From Angomonas deanei (lineage: Eukaryota; Euglenozoa; Kinetoplastea; Trypanosomatida; Trypanosomatidae), in NCBI GenBank assembly GCA_903995115.1, contig LR877149.1, forward strand, positions 620,001 through 684,000: a DNA stretch of 64,000 nt. The letters are read 5' to 3'. Below the pieces are notes generated by a model. It was given only the letters and a program-made list of their open reading frames with translations, was not told the origin of the DNA and made no database searches. The translations under genes were made by a program, and so were the position numbers. Of the stretch, positions 29,093-39,679 are shown piece after piece; the first letter of the stretch is position 1, and each line of letters starts with the position of its first letter.

Positions 29093-29671
29093 TTATTTCT
29101 TCTTGCGGTTCGTCCTATCATTCACCGGCTTCTCCACCTGACCCTTCACGGTGTTGTTGGCCAAGAAATTATCGGACTGCTTCTCCCCCTCCTTCCACAT
29201 CTGGGTCAGCCACTCCGGGGCGTACTGCTGCTCCCGCCACGGCCGCTGCAGCTCCGCATGGGACTCCTCGCTCTGCCCACGCAGATAAAGCCGACCGAGC
29301 TCGCTGTCGTACACCTGCTTGGGGTTCATGATACACTGCAAGAGCAGGGGGAAGAACATGCCGTAGCGAGAGGAGACCACGTAGGAGATCGCCACCGCCA
29401 GCCCCACTTTTGTCAGACTCAACTCTCGCAGCTTCATGGCATCGTAGGACCACGACTCCATCGAGGTGGGTTCATCGGTGTACGGGTCGCGGTAGGTGAC
29501 CATCTTCTTGGTGCCCTTCCGCCAGATGCCTACCCCAATGTACACGAACACGACGAGCAGCGCGGCATGCACAGCGAAGAAGAGGAGACGTATGATCGAC
29601 TGCACCGCGGGGTCGGTGTTGTCGATGCTCCAGCTAAAGATTAGGATGGAGAAGGAAAGGAATAAATTCAT
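29093..29671 (-). CDS. SND3: SND3/PHO88-family ER membrane protein (192 aa)
   Basis: Seen: ATG at 29671. An N-terminal hydrophobic segment (FLSFSILIFSW) is followed by a TM at about 30-50 (LLFFAVHAALLVVFVYIG). A conserved TYRDPYTDEPTS and YDAMKLREL region leads to a further hydrophobic span and FFPLLLQCIMNPKQVYDSEL with LYLRG, matching the PHO88 pattern P-L-x-x-Q-x-I-M-x-x-K. The tail is basic (NRKKK). Known: Snd3/Pho88 is an ER protein of the SRP-independent targeting pathway that helps insert membrane proteins. Length equals yeast Pho88 (about 188 aa). No break. Confidence 0.82.
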   Translation of the reverse strand: MNLFLSFSILIFSWSIDNTDPAVQSIIRLLFFAVHAALLVVFVYIGVGIWRKGTKKMVTYRDPYTDEPTSMESWSYDAMKLRELSLTKVGLAVAISYVVSSRYGMFFPLLLQCIMNPKQVYDSELGRLYLRGQSEESHAELQRPWREQQYAPEWLTQMWKEGEKQSDNFLANNTVKGQVEKPVNDRTNRKKK

Positions 29672-29937
29672 TTTGTAGGAGTTGCTTTTTTTTTGGTGGC
29701 GAAATGAAAAAAAAGGGAGAAGGAGAGAGTTGTAGTTTTATTGAAGATTGATGGGAGAAAGAGAAAGCAACACACAAAGTTACAGTCATTTGGGGGGCTT
29801 TTTCTTTTGATATTTACGTACTCATTAATTTCTTATAATTTAAAAAAAAAAAAAAAGGGTATTACTCGATTTAAGCTTTAATCACAATATAAAGAAGGAT
29901 GAAAAATATATATACTTTTCAATTTTTTTGTTGTTGT

Positions 29938-31560
29938 TTACTTCATCAACGACTTCCAGTTCATTGGGCGGAAGAGGTTCAGTCCGTTGTAGTCGGTGGT
30001 GACGACCATGCCTGGGATCCCCTGGTGCCAGTGCGCCTCCTTGGGGTGTACCAGCCCCTGATGCTGAAACATGAGCTGATCGGGAATATTGGTGAGGTCT
30101 GGTCGATCAAAGAGCTCTCCCACGACCTGCCGCTCCTCCCCGGGGTCGCGCTCGAGACTAAGATCCCAGAGGGTGCACTGGCCATCGTCGGCGGTGACGG
30201 AGAGGACACTTTCATTGTGCACGGAGAACTCCACGGAGGAGATGGCCCGACGGTGCCACGGCAGCCGCTGGATGGGCTCTGCCGTCGCTATCTTGCGCAA
30301 GTCCCACACCGCCACCGCCCCACTCTCCGCCCCGGTGGCGAGGAGGTGTGAGGCCTGCCGGGCACGGTTCCAGCTCGCGACGTTAATGTCCGTCGGGTCC
30401 GCCTGCCAGCTCACCTTGCTGGCCCGCATGTCACGGGTGTCCCAGACCTCCACGACACCGCCGGCCCTAGTCGTGAGGAGCACATCCCCCTGCGTGGGGC
30501 TCCACTGTATCTCCTCGATGGACTGTCCAACAGCCCGGTTGCTCGCCGCGCACTGCCACCTACCGTCGTCGCTGGGGTGCCACACGCAGAGCGCACCGCT
30601 ACAGTCACCAGAGGCGAAGGCACCCGCCCGCACCGTGCTCCAGTCCAGCCCATAACCCTCCGTCTGATGGCTAGAGGAATCGGTACAGAAGCGGAGGGGG
30701 GACTTCTTCTTGGCCTCCGTCGACTTCCACGCCTTCGCCTGCTCCTTGGTGTAGTTGGAGAAGTCGGTCAGGAGCCTAATGTCACTCTCCGTATCGAACA
30801 CCTGCACATGCCCGGCATCTGACCAGACCGCGACGAGGGAGGTGTCCTTGGTGGGGCAGCACCGCACCCGATTGGCCGTGCCGTAGTGCGCTATCAGACG
30901 ATGATTGACCAGAGGCTCCCCATTGTTCACCTCCTCCTCCTCCTCGTCCTCCCCGCTGTCGTCGTTCTCCCCTTCATCACCAATGTAGCTGTCCTCGCTG
31001 TCGTCGTCGCTCAGCTCGTCGTGCTTGGTGCGACAGATATTCTTAATGTGCAGGAGAATGAGATGATTCTTCTGCGAGGAGTCCGCCTGCGAACCGCAGA
31101 GGAGCGTCATGGACAGCGGGTACTTGGTCGTGCTGCCCTCCTTGTCCAGCACGACATCAAACGACAGGCAGGGGTACTCGGTGCGGAGCTGCAGGAAAGA
31201 GTCGTACGCCTTGTTGGAGAACTCCAGCTGCATGTTCTCTGCGTCGGGCTCCATATCGGCACGAAACACCGCCACCTCATCCTCGTCCTTCTCCTCGTTG
31301 GTTTCGGCGAAGGAGACCGACTTGAGACCTTTCGTGATCTCCCGCTCCCCTTGCAGTTTGGCGTACTCGGCGTCATCCTCTTCATCCTCGATATCCCAGA
31401 CCACCTCCTCGCCGTCGTCCTCTTCGTCGTAAGACTCCTCATCCCCCTCGCTCACCCACTCCTCGTCGTCGGTGTCTTCCTCGATGGGGTTCTCCTCCCC
31501 TTCTACACGTGGGCGCTTCTTGTGCTCCTCCTCTTCCTCTCTGACAGGGCGCTTGGGCAT
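29938..31560 (-). CDS. GRWD1: Glutamate-rich WD40 protein GRWD1/Rrb1 (540 aa)
   Basis: Seen: ATG at 31560. The acidic N-terminus has runs of Glu/Asp (about residues 8-80). A CAF1-type segment with YPCLSFDVVLD follows, then a second acidic insertion (about 195-220) and WD repeats, for example VAVWSDAGHVQVFD, GALCVWHPSDDG, VVEVWDTRD, VAVWDLRKI and CTLWDLSLE. Known: Rrb1/GRWD1 is a dedicated chaperone of ribosomal protein uL3 and binds histones, acting in ribosome assembly in the nucleus. The order of acidic tail, SFDVV motif and about six WD repeats matches the family closely. Confidence 0.93.
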   Translation of the reverse strand: MPKRPVREEEEEHKKRPRVEGEENPIEEDTDDEEWVSEGDEESYDEEDDGEEVVWDIEDEEDDAEYAKLQGEREITKGLKSVSFAETNEEKDEDEVAVFRADMEPDAENMQLEFSNKAYDSFLQLRTEYPCLSFDVVLDKEGSTTKYPLSMTLLCGSQADSSQKNHLILLHIKNICRTKHDELSDDDSEDSYIGDEGENDDSGEDEEEEEVNNGEPLVNHRLIAHYGTANRVRCCPTKDTSLVAVWSDAGHVQVFDTESDIRLLTDFSNYTKEQAKAWKSTEAKKKSPLRFCTDSSSHQTEGYGLDWSTVRAGAFASGDCSGALCVWHPSDDGRWQCAASNRAVGQSIEEIQWSPTQGDVLLTTRAGGVVEVWDTRDMRASKVSWQADPTDINVASWNRARQASHLLATGAESGAVAVWDLRKIATAEPIQRLPWHRRAISSVEFSVHNESVLSVTADDGQCTLWDLSLERDPGEERQVVGELFDRPDLTNIPDQLMFQHQGLVHPKEAHWHQGIPGMVVTTDYNGLNLFRPMNWKSLMK

Positions 31561-31995
31561 TCTTATTCTTTATTCTTATTATATTCTTCTGAAAAAACAA
31601 AAAAGGAATAAAAAGAAAAGTGTTGACATTGTGTAAATACTACGTTGAAAATGACAGTAATAATAACAATATAAAAAAGAAACAAATAAAAGTAGACATT
31701 TGTTTTTCAATGTTTTCTCTCTTACAGATTTCAAATCCTTTTCTTTTACGAATGAAAGGATTTGTGTACAGACTCATATTCTCGTTTTTTTTATAACTTT
31801 TCGAAGAGAAACACGCGCAAACTGTAACTGACAATGACGGTAAAAAAAAAAAAAAGCAAAAATAACGCAAGGCTTCTTAAAAAAAGAGAGGATTCACCAT
31901 ATAAAAGGGCACGAAAAAGAAACAAAATGGGAAAGCTACAAAAAAAAAAATAAAGGGACTTCTTACAGAACACTTTTTTTTTTTTTTTTTCAATT
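31561..31995. other. Spacer between CHMP1 and GRWD1
   Basis: AT-rich, A- and T-runs up to 17 near the CHMP1 stop. No gene or RNA recognised. Confidence 0.55.
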
Positions 31996-32607
31996 CTACA
32001 AGGACTGCAACTTGGCTAGTCGGGCCGAGATGTCATCCTCGGTGACCTCGTTCGACTGCTGCGGGTTACCAATACGGGTCCGCAGCGGCCCACCGCCCAG
32101 CTGTTCACTAATATCCATATTATTCTCCGCCGCCACCTGCTCCAGCAGCGAGTCCACCTGTCCCATCGGTACCGTGCTGGCCGACGCCCCTTGAAAGGCG
32201 GCGTCCGTCGTGCCGAGGTTGACATCCATCGTCCCCACCTGCTGCTCGAACTGGTCCATGACCTTGGCAATCTTCATCGGGTCCATACTACCGAGGATCT
32301 TGTCCATCCCTTTCACCGAGCTCTGCATCGCCTTGGTCACCGCCTTCATCTGCACGGCGGTCTGAATACGGGAGTGTGCGGCGTCAATGCGAGAGGCGAG
32401 GCGGAGGTAGTTGAGGCTCTCGTTGCGCTTCCGGATGGCGTTCTCGGCGTAGATGCGGGCCGCCTCGGGGTTCCCTTTTTCGAGTGCCTTTTTGACATTC
32501 ATCTTCTCTTTTTCGCTGGCTTTTTCGGCCTGGGTGGCGCTCTTATTCATCTGCTTCGCCGCAAACTTCATGTTGAACATGATGTCATAAATATCGTCTT
32601 TTCCCAT
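31996..32607 (-). CDS. CHMP1: ESCRT-III subunit CHMP1/Vps46 (203 aa)
   Basis: Seen: ATG at 32607. Snf7-type coiled helices (FAAKQMNKSATQAEKASEK, ARIYAENAIRKRNESLNYLRL) are followed by RIDAAHSRIQTAVQMKAV and MDKILGSMDPMKIAKVMDQFE, which is diagnostic of CHMP1. The C-terminus ARLAKLQSL is a MIM1-type motif that binds MIT domains such as Vps4. Known: Did2/CHMP1 recruits Vps4 to disassemble ESCRT-III filaments in endosomal sorting and cytokinesis. Length matches human CHMP1 (about 196-199). On the coding strand a C/T-rich tract and AG lie about 75 bases upstream of the ATG. Confidence 0.96.
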   Translation of the reverse strand: MGKDDIYDIMFNMKFAAKQMNKSATQAEKASEKEKMNVKKALEKGNPEAARIYAENAIRKRNESLNYLRLASRIDAAHSRIQTAVQMKAVTKAMQSSVKGMDKILGSMDPMKIAKVMDQFEQQVGTMDVNLGTTDAAFQGASASTVPMGQVDSLLEQVAAENNMDISEQLGGGPLRTRIGNPQQSNEVTEDDISARLAKLQSL

Positions 32608-32811
32608 TTTCGTTTATGTTACTTTTTTTATATATGGTAAATGTATCGAGTGTTAAAACTCCTAACGTCAACAGAAGAGAGGGACAAAAAGAAAAGAAAA
32701 ATGGAGAGCATGATAAACAAGAAAAAGAAAAAAGTGTCCGCCAAGGTTTTTACTTTTTTTTTTTTTTTGCTTGATATTGTTCTTTCATAATCTATGCATC
32801 TGTATGGTCTT

Positions 32812-33183
32812 CTATAAATCACGCGACAGCTTACACTCATGCAGCAGAGAGTATAGCAGCGGTACCGCCGTGGGTGCCCCCGCTAAGTTCAGCTCCGTCG
32901 CCAGCACCGTCCTTGGTACCGGCTTGTTGGGAGTATTCGCCTCGGACTGAAACACCGACAGGCTATGTTCTAGTCCATTAAAAGCAAGGTACTCCCGCAC
33001 TAGCTCATTCAGTATCATGTTCTCCGGTGGCTGGGGGAGGGTGGCGCGGTCCCCTGAGGCAGCGTCGTCGGTGAGGCTGTGGTACACGGCAGCCCGCAGC
33101 TCCGCCTTCAGCCTGCCTACCGTCCCATCCGCCTCTAGTGCCGCTCGGAGGGACTCCTTGAGGGAATCGGTCTGATGAGACAT
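32812..33183 (-). CDS. CEP20: FOR20/CEP20-like LisH protein (123 aa), basal body
   Basis: Seen: ATG at 33183. An N-terminal helix with LKESLRAALEADGTVGRLKAELRAAVY matches the FOP/FOR20 start (L-K-x-x-L-x-x-x-G-x-x-x-x-L-K-A-x-x-R). A LisH motif (ILNELVREYLAFNGLEHSLSV, about residues 57-77) and a family-like VPRTVLATELNL end follow. Known: FOR20 (CEP20, FOPNL) is needed for basal-body docking and ciliogenesis. The size fits the family (about 120-175). Supports that the organism is flagellated. Confidence 0.85.
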   Translation of the reverse strand: MSHQTDSLKESLRAALEADGTVGRLKAELRAAVYHSLTDDAASGDRATLPQPPENMILNELVREYLAFNGLEHSLSVFQSEANTPNKPVPRTVLATELNLAGAPTAVPLLYSLLHECKLSRDL

Positions 33184-33728
33184 ACTATGTGATAATGAGG
33201 CAAGGGTGTGTGTGTGCCCTAACGATATTGTTGTTGTTTTATGTTCTTCCTTTGGGTTGGAGTGTGGAGAGAAAATAGAAATAACGGTAACAAGAATGTG
33301 GGTAGAAAATTAGGGTACGACAATCAAAGAAAAAACGGTTCACTTTTTCTTTTTTTTTTTTTAATAGGTCCACTGTTCGACTGTGTTTAAAACGATTACG
33401 ACACACGAAAAAAATATGCTTTATTATCATTGTTATTATTATTAAAAAAGAATTATCATCGTTTTTTTTAATCTCGCAAAAAAAGAAAAATAATCAGTGT
33501 AGTGCCGTCGGTTTCGTTTTCTTTTTTCGTGTATAAATAGTAGCATTTGTTTATCCATTAATTTTGTTCTTCTGCGCACGCGCACTCGGGATAATTATTT
33601 TTGTGCTGTTTTTTCGCTGAAGTTCCAATAAAAACAAAAAGCACATCCGGAATGAGGTCCAAACAAACATATTTTCACCGAATACTAATTAACTAAACAA
33701 AAATAATATCAATAAAGAGCAAGCCGTC
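33184..33728. other. About 545-base spacer
   Basis: Mostly AT-rich; contains a T-run near 33350-33362, an ATT-type repeat near 33431-33443 and an isolated GCGCACGCGCAC word near 33576-33587. No gene or RNA recognised. Confidence 0.55.
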
Positions 33729-35063
33729 TTACGACTGACGAACCTTTAAGAAAACAATCCCGGCCACTGCCGCTACGGCCACTCCCGCCACTAGCATACC
33801 TACGCGTCCGTTACCGCTCTTCTCTTCTTCCTTCTTTACCTCTGCCGCCGCGGGTGTTGCCGCTTCGGTTGTGGTCTTCTTCTCCTTGGGTGGTGCGGCG
33901 GCGGCCTTTGGCTTCACCTCGCTGACTTCCTTCTCCTTCTTGGCAGGGGTGGACTCCTTCTTGGGGGTAGCTGTCGTCGCAGTGGCAGCAGTAGCGGTGG
34001 TGGCCTCACCGGCCTCCTTCGCCCTCGCCTCCATGCGTCGCTCCTTCTCCTTGGCGCGCTCCTGGCTGGGCAGAGGGCCAAGGGCTAGCGGACGCACCAT
34101 AACAGTCCGCTGGCCGTCCCGTCGCACCAGCGCGAGGTAGCGGTCGGCCCCCAAGGCGAGGAGCACCTCCTCATGTGGGATGTGTAGCTTCTCCAGCGGC
34201 TTGAGCGCCGTCTCCTGCTTGTGGTACTCAAACTTGTAAATATCCGGCGAGCCCATCACGCCCACCAGCACCTGGTTGGACGGCAGGGCGTGCGCCATGA
34301 CGCGGTAGCTGCCCTCGAAGGCGTACACCTCCTCGTCCTTGCGGGGGCGGCGGCAGAAAGGGGAGAAGTGCGCTAGCATAGGGGTCAGGTGGGCGATGGC
34401 GTTCTTGGTGATACACGCGGAGTGCACCGTGGCGTCGTCGTTCATCAGGAAGGCGAAGTTGCCGCTACTACACGTGCTGCTCACGGTGCGGGTCGTGCCC
34501 TTCCGTGCCTTGCGGTTGGGCAGGTTGAACACCTCCACCGACTCATTCTTCTGCATATCCCAGAAGGTAACGGACTGCTTCTCGGCATTGAGGAGGGCTA
34601 AGGTCTGCTTCACCGCGAAGGGCAGGACGCCGTCGTCCCTCAGGGAGAACTTGAGCTTACCCCCCTTGACGGAGACCACGGTGGAGAAGGTCTGTGGCTT
34701 GCTGGCTACAATATAGTCCACGTCGGTCATCCACACCAGCTCCGTCGCCTCTGGTATGATGAGCTCATCCAGCAGGTCCCCCAACAGGCACTCCTTCCCG
34801 GCTACCCCGAAGACACGAATCACCGACTTGGCCTCGCTGGAAGGGGTGTGGGTGGTCTTGTTCTGGTGCACACCAACCTCGGTGGCGGCGTCACTCTTGC
34901 ACAGCAGCGCCACCTGCTTTCCATCTGCCTTCCACGCCACAGCCTCCACCGGGCTGCCGTAGAGAACGGCGAAGGTGCCGGGGTCGGCCTTCTGCTCTAC
35001 ATACACGTGCTTGGTGTTCTCGTCAATATAATAAAACAAACCAGTTTTGGTGACACCGGCCAT
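33729..35063 (-). CDS. Tail-anchored beta-propeller-like protein (444 aa), function unknown
   Basis: Seen: ATG at 35063 (MAGVTKTGLFYYID); the frame can be extended to a TTG at 35087 but needs no extension. Residues about 1-315 show repeating strand-like blocks with Trp/Phe ends (VEAVAWKADGKQVALLC, LALLNAEKQSVTFWDMQ, YRVMAHALPSNQVLVG), as in WD40 or eIF2A-like propellers. An Ala/Lys/Thr-rich linker follows, and residues about 422-441 (VGMLVAGVAVAAVAGIVFL) form a single C-terminal TM with a short KVRQS end. The layout recalls propellers tethered to the ER or mitochondrial surface; I do not recognise an orthologue. Codon bias is strongly GC-ending, suggesting good expression. Confidence 0.7.
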   Translation of the reverse strand: MAGVTKTGLFYYIDENTKHVYVEQKADPGTFAVLYGSPVEAVAWKADGKQVALLCKSDAATEVGVHQNKTTHTPSSEAKSVIRVFGVAGKECLLGDLLDELIIPEATELVWMTDVDYIVASKPQTFSTVVSVKGGKLKFSLRDDGVLPFAVKQTLALLNAEKQSVTFWDMQKNESVEVFNLPNRKARKGTTRTVSSTCSSGNFAFLMNDDATVHSACITKNAIAHLTPMLAHFSPFCRRPRKDEEVYAFEGSYRVMAHALPSNQVLVGVMGSPDIYKFEYHKQETALKPLEKLHIPHEEVLLALGADRYLALVRRDGQRTVMVRPLALGPLPSQERAKEKERRMEARAKEAGEATTATAATATTATPKKESTPAKKEKEVSEVKPKAAAAPPKEKKTTTEAATPAAAEVKKEEEKSGNGRVGMLVAGVAVAAVAGIVFLKVRQS

Positions 35064-35395
35064 TGGTTCAATAATTTTTTTTCCCAACTTTTATTGTTAC
35101 TTTGAAAAAAAAAATGTGTCAGGGGGAGAGAAAAAAAGGTGAATTAAACGAAGTGAAGACACGTAAAATAAAAATAAAAAAAAAACTCGGCCAATTTTTA
35201 GAGGTATTTTTTTATTTTTGTTTTTCATAGTTTAATCGAAATATATTAATTAGATTTTTTTATTTTTCTTTATATTATTAATTTGTTTAGCTATTATCGG
35301 TTTAAAAGAAAAAAAAAGAGCTTGGAAAAAAAAAAATTGGTATTATTTTCATTAAAATCGCGGGGTTTAAGGAAAAAAAAAAAAAAGCATGCGGC
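35064..35395. other. Spacer between NOG1 and the tail-anchored protein gene
   Basis: AT-rich with many A- and T-runs. No gene is seen. Confidence 0.55.
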
Positions 35396-37333
35396 TTAGC
35401 GACGGTCCCGTGCACCGTTCGACTTCACCTTACCAGTGAACAAATGTTTAGGGCGTAGGTTGGGAACGTGATGATCGCCCTCACCCTTGCGTGCCTGCCG
35501 GGCAAGCGGACGTGCCTTGACCTTACTAAGTTTCACCGCCTTCATCTTCTGGCCGACATCCTTGAAGCCCTCACCGCGGCTCACGCTGACAGAGCGATCC
35601 GTCGCGGCAGAGCGTCCGCTGAGGCTACGCGTCGTCTTGGTCGACACATGCGATCCGGAGCGGTCTCGGCTGATCGCCTCCTGCGCCACCGACATGGAGC
35701 GGCCACGCTTCCTCGTGGTTGGCTTCTCCGCTGCGTCCTCCCCGCGGGGGTCCCTGCTGCCGGTACGACTATTGAATCGATCAATCGCGAGGGACTGGGA
35801 GCGCGTGCGGCGGATGGCGGGGTTCTTCATCGCCCGCTCCATCTTGAGCACCTTTACCTTGGACTTGATGAACTGCACTGCCTTGAGGGTGTCCTCGTCC
35901 AGGACGTGCGTCTGCTTCTTCCTGGACTGCTCCAGCTCCTCCTGCTCGAGGAAGGCCTCCTCCTCCGCCTCTAGCTCGAGCAAACGTTCGTGGATGTCGG
36001 GGTCAATGTTGTCGTAAATGTTGTGGCCATCCATAATATCGGGTATCACGTCATCCAGCCACTCGGGGTTCTCCAGATCCCACGTCTTGCGTTCGTTGGG
36101 CTGGTACACACCCGGACCGCCATTTTCCCACTCGTAGTCGCGCTCCGTCTTGCGTCGCTTCTGGGCAGGGGCGCCGTCTTCGTCGCGGAGCGTGGGAGGT
36201 TCAAAGGCGGGACGGTCTAGGTCATCTCGCTTCTCTGGCACGGCGCAGTACAGGCGGTTTTGGATAGCCTGATAGCGGCCGGAGCCTTCCTTTTGTTCGG
36301 AACGATGAACCAGAAGGGTATCGCAGGCGACTGTCTTCAAATCACCAACACCGACATCCGTCAAAGTGCTAGTGGTGATCCATTTGGCTCCCGCCTCCTC
36401 TATGGCGCTCATAACAAGTTTCTGTTCAGCCGCGGAGACGTCATCGATGGTGCACACGTCGCATTTATTTAACACGACGACAACTGGCTTGCCAGTAAAT
36501 AGGGGGCCGATGGATTTGAACAAGGACACCTGTTGCGCTATGGAATAGCCGCACTGACCGCTTAAATCCATAAAAAATAGAATACAAGCGCGGAGATGTG
36601 CCAAGGCGGTAATCGCCTGCATTTCAATGACATTTCGCTCTTCCAGCGAGTGATCTAAAATACCGGGCGTATCTATCACCTGCCAGGACGCATATTTATA
36701 ATCCGTATGTCCGACGAACAGAGATTTTGTGGTGAATGCGTAAGGCTGCACCTCCACATCCGCACGAGTGACCTTGTTCATGAAACTGGACTTACCGACA
36801 TTAGGGAAGCCGGTCACTAGCAGCGTACGTGCATTGGGGTCTATCGACGGAAGACGGGACATGTGTTGTCTCACCTTCTCTAGGTACACCAGCGCGCTGT
36901 TCAATTTTTTGCACGCAGTCGCCATACGACCCAACGCCGCTCTCTTCAGTTGCTTGCAACGATAAAGAGAATCACCGTACTTTAGCAAACGGACATAATC
37001 CCGACCGATGTTATCCACCATGTGGCGCACGGCGCCGACCTGGCCGAGGGCAACCTTATAATGATCTCTGTCGTAGAGAACGTGCATCAAATCGCTATAA
37101 AATGGATGGATATCGTCCATGCGAGGGAATTCCTGCAAAATATAGGTCAATTTTTCATTGATCGTTTTTTGGGTGAACTTGACCTTTCTCATGTAGAACT
37201 GACGAATACGGGAAATGTGGTACCCCTTGTGCACAACGGTGGGTGTTTTTCTTTGGGTTTTCGAGAGGACAATGTCCATGAAATCCTTGTACGTCGGAAC
37301 GACGGTGATGCTCTTGAAATTGTAGGACGACAT
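35396..37333 (-). CDS. NOG1: Nucleolar GTPase NOG1/GTPBP4 (645 aa)
   Basis: Seen: ATG at 37333. The N-terminal helical bundle starts with [21 protein letters not shown], typical of NOG1. GTPase motifs: G1 [10 protein letters not shown] (about 175-184), the switch-I Thr in [10 protein letters not shown]3 DTPGILD, G4 NKCD. The family signature [22 protein letters not shown] follows, and then NOG1C-type sequences and a basic C-terminus with many Arg/Ser. Known: NOG1 is required for 60S subunit maturation and was studied in T. brucei. Length matches (about 630-655). Codon use is AT-tolerant in the first about 360 codons and GC-ending afterwards. Confidence 0.97.
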   Translation of the reverse strand: MSSYNFKSITVVPTYKDFMDIVLSKTQRKTPTVVHKGYHISRIRQFYMRKVKFTQKTINEKLTYILQEFPRMDDIHPFYSDLMHVLYDRDHYKVALGQVGAVRHMVDNIGRDYVRLLKYGDSLYRCKQLKRAALGRMATACKKLNSALVYLEKVRQHMSRLPSIDPNARTLLVTGFPNVGKSSFMNKVTRADVEVQPYAFTTKSLFVGHTDYKYASWQVIDTPGILDHSLEERNVIEMQAITALAHLRACILFFMDLSGQCGYSIAQQVSLFKSIGPLFTGKPVVVVLNKCDVCTIDDVSAAEQKLVMSAIEEAGAKWITTSTLTDVGVGDLKTVACDTLLVHRSEQKEGSGRYQAIQNRLYCAVPEKRDDLDRPAFEPPTLRDEDGAPAQKRRKTERDYEWENGGPGVYQPNERKTWDLENPEWLDDVIPDIMDGHNIYDNIDPDIHERLLELEAEEEAFLEQEELEQSRKKQTHVLDEDTLKAVQFIKSKVKVLKMERAMKNPAIRRTRSQSLAIDRFNSRTGSRDPRGEDAAEKPTTRKRGRSMSVAQEAISRDRSGSHVSTKTTRSLSGRSAATDRSVSVSRGEGFKDVGQKMKAVKLSKVKARPLARQARKGEGDHHVPNLRPKHLFTGKVKSNGARDRR

Positions 37334-37822
37334 GTTTCGTTTCGGTGTTCAGAATTTTTTAACTTAAACCTGTTTAATAAGCCGATTTCTTTTTTGTTGC
37401 TAATTCACAAGCAAACAGAACAAAAAAAAAAAAAATTAAAAAAATCCTTTTTAAGCAAATTAAGGATAATTCCTTTTCCTTTCTGCGAGAGAGAGAGAGA
37501 GAGAGAAAGGCAGGCAAATAAATATATGGCATTAGGGAGCTGCTACCTAGCAAATCAGTAAAAAAAAAAAAAAAAAAAGGCACTCGACGAAAAAAAAAAA
37601 AAAATTACAGGCACAAATATTTGAGCAATTCTTTATTAATTAATTATGAGTTGTTAAAACAATGTGGTAAAATGGTACAAACGAGAACTCGAGTGTTTTT
37701 TACAACACCACTGTTACGATGCACCCATGTTATTAATAATGGGTTTCCCTTTCCTTGTCGACATATCTATTTGTTGCTTTCAACGTTGGAAGGGGGGTCG
37801 AGAAATCGGAAGTCAAATCATT
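37334..37822. other. Spacer between the ABCD gene and NOG1, with (GA)n repeat
   Basis: AT-rich with A-runs up to 18 and a (GA)n tract at 37486-37506 (CT on the coding strand) about 155 bases upstream of NOG1, a possible splice-acceptor pyrimidine tract. The remainder is the 3' flank of the ABC transporter gene. Confidence 0.55.
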
Positions 37823-39679
37823 CTAAGCCTTTCTGAGCTCAGAGATGGTATAACCACCTTCCCCGTTCAATTCTACTAAAACGTCATGCATTGTCTTCAG
37901 CAAGTCCCGATGGCTAATGGACACCAACGTGACACCAGCTTTTTGCAATTCGCCGTAAAGTCTGGGCTCATCGTCTTGTGATACCGCACTTGTGCATTCA
38001 TCCAAAACAGCAAAAACAGCTTTGTTGGCCAGAATTCGTGTCAACGCAATCCGTTGTCTTTCACCTCCTGATAAAACTTCTTGCCAGTTATGGTTGGCAT
38101 CTAAACCTCCCTCCCGGTCAATAACGTGCGCGACTCCCATTACCTCCGCGTAACGGTGCAATTCCTCGTCGGTCACTTTCTCTGCTGCTTCCGTCTCCGT
38201 CATAGGATACACCATCAGCGAGCGGAGAGTCCCTGGAGGCAAATAAGTGCGTTGGGGGGTGTAGAATACATTCTTCTCTTGAGGTAATGAAATTTGGCCT
38301 GATTTGACGGGCCATAATTTCGTCAGGGCACGGATTATCGCTGACTTTCCTGATCCATTAGAACCCATAATCAAAACGTGTTTATTTTTTGTGATTCGAA
38401 CGTTGAAGTTTTTGACGAGAACCACGTTTTGCGGCGTTACAATATCCACGCCCTCAATTATAATTTCGTTCAAATTATTTTCCTTGTAGTGGAGAAGGTC
38501 CCGACTTTTGTCCATTGAGTTGAGCTTATCAAGGAACTCGAAAACTTCACCGATACGGTGGGTGCTGCTGCACAGGGCCCCTACTTTTTTCCTCAGTAAC
38601 AGCAATTTTCCAATAGCGTTAGAAAGGGGAATAAACAACTGGGTAGACCGAAAGTATAATTCGCTGAGATCGGCGGGAGAAAGAACGTTTTTCATCCGGG
38701 CGACTGCGCCACCGCATACAAGGTAACCGATTGCGGTCGACCCGTGCTTAATAAAGAGGGCTTCCATCAAGCCTCCGCACCACTTCACTTTTTTAATAAA
38801 CTCTTCGTGTCTCACGATATTTCTCAAAAGCTTTTCCGAGTGCTCGAACTCCAAGCTCTCACCGTTGTAGAAGGCGACCTCCTCGGCGTGCCGGACAAGC
38901 TGATTGTGATTTGTCCTCAGATTTCCCTCCTTTTCCTGACTTTTTGCCACCAAGTAGGAGAAATTAGGGAGAATTGCAGACATCAACGCCGCCACAAGCA
39001 TGTAGTACACAAACAAAAACCCGGGGGCACCATAGCTTCCTTCCTGTGCAAGCGCGATAGAGAACGTCGCCACATCGATGGAAGGTTTGAGAACAGACCT
39101 GAAAAAATCCGTGAACTCACTGCAGAATTTTTTCGTGTCGCTCGTCATACGGTAGTCCGGATTGTCTAAAGAATTTTGTGTAGCGATGAGGTACACATTG
39201 CCACCCTGAAGATATTTTTCGTGCAGCGAGCTTTGAATGTTATCGCGAAACATTTGTTGAACTAATAACTTTGAATATTGTATTCCCGCGTGTATTATAC
39301 TGCCCGGTATGGCAAGTAACCCCAAGTCGAGAAGGCACGAAATGAACAACTCTCTTTTACCTTGGATTAAAAATTTACCGCTCTTACCTATGATGTTAGC
39401 GAATTTTAAAGTTAGTCGCGTTCGCACCAGCAGCAAATAAACCATAACAGCGGTGCCAAACGCCTCTTTGGTCAGGACCCCCGGAATGCATATTTTTATC
39501 AAATACCACAATCTCCTAAAAAACTTTTTGTTGAGCCTTAACTCGTCAGACTTTGACTTCCTAACACTGCGTCCCTTGACGACAGTGGCAAAAACTTTGA
39601 CAACAAGCACGACGAGAGCCAGCTGAATCACCGCGGAAATGGAGGAGCCTCGAGGTTGAATTTTCGATAACGCGCCCAT
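37823..39679 (-). CDS. Peroxisomal/glycosomal ABCD-type half ABC transporter (618 aa)
   Basis: Seen: ATG at 39679 (MGALSKIQPRG); the longer frame begins at a GTG. The N-terminal half has about five or six TM segments (LVVLVVKVFATVV, FGTAVMVYLLLV, LFVYYMLVAALMSA). The family-typical WYLIKICIPG and the EAA-like EEVAFYNGESLE are present. The nucleotide-binding domain has Walker A GSNGSGKSA (about 440), signature LSGGERQR (about 535), Walker B AVFAVLDECTSAV and H-loop SISHRD. Known: ABCD half transporters dimerise and carry fatty acyl-CoA into peroxisomes; kinetoplastids have glycosomal versions (GAT1-3). All ATPase motifs are intact. Its codons are much less GC-biased than those of most genes here. 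It is the first gene of the left array. Confidence 0.93.
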   Translation of the reverse strand: MGALSKIQPRGSSISAVIQLALVVLVVKVFATVVKGRSVRKSKSDELRLNKKFFRRLWYLIKICIPGVLTKEAFGTAVMVYLLLVRTRLTLKFANIIGKSGKFLIQGKRELFISCLLDLGLLAIPGSIIHAGIQYSKLLVQQMFRDNIQSSLHEKYLQGGNVYLIATQNSLDNPDYRMTSDTKKFCSEFTDFFRSVLKPSIDVATFSIALAQEGSYGAPGFLFVYYMLVAALMSAILPNFSYLVAKSQEKEGNLRTNHNQLVRHAEEVAFYNGESLEFEHSEKLLRNIVRHEEFIKKVKWCGGLMEALFIKHGSTAIGYLVCGGAVARMKNVLSPADLSELYFRSTQLFIPLSNAIGKLLLLRKKVGALCSSTHRIGEVFEFLDKLNSMDKSRDLLHYKENNLNEIIIEGVDIVTPQNVVLVKNFNVRITKNKHVLIMGSNGSGKSAIIRALTKLWPVKSGQISLPQEKNVFYTPQRTYLPPGTLRSLMVYPMTETEAAEKVTDEELHRYAEVMGVAHVIDREGGLDANHNWQEVLSGGERQRIALTRILANKAVFAVLDECTSAVSQDDEPRLYGELQKAGVTLVSISHRDLLKTMHDVLVELNGEGGYTISELRKA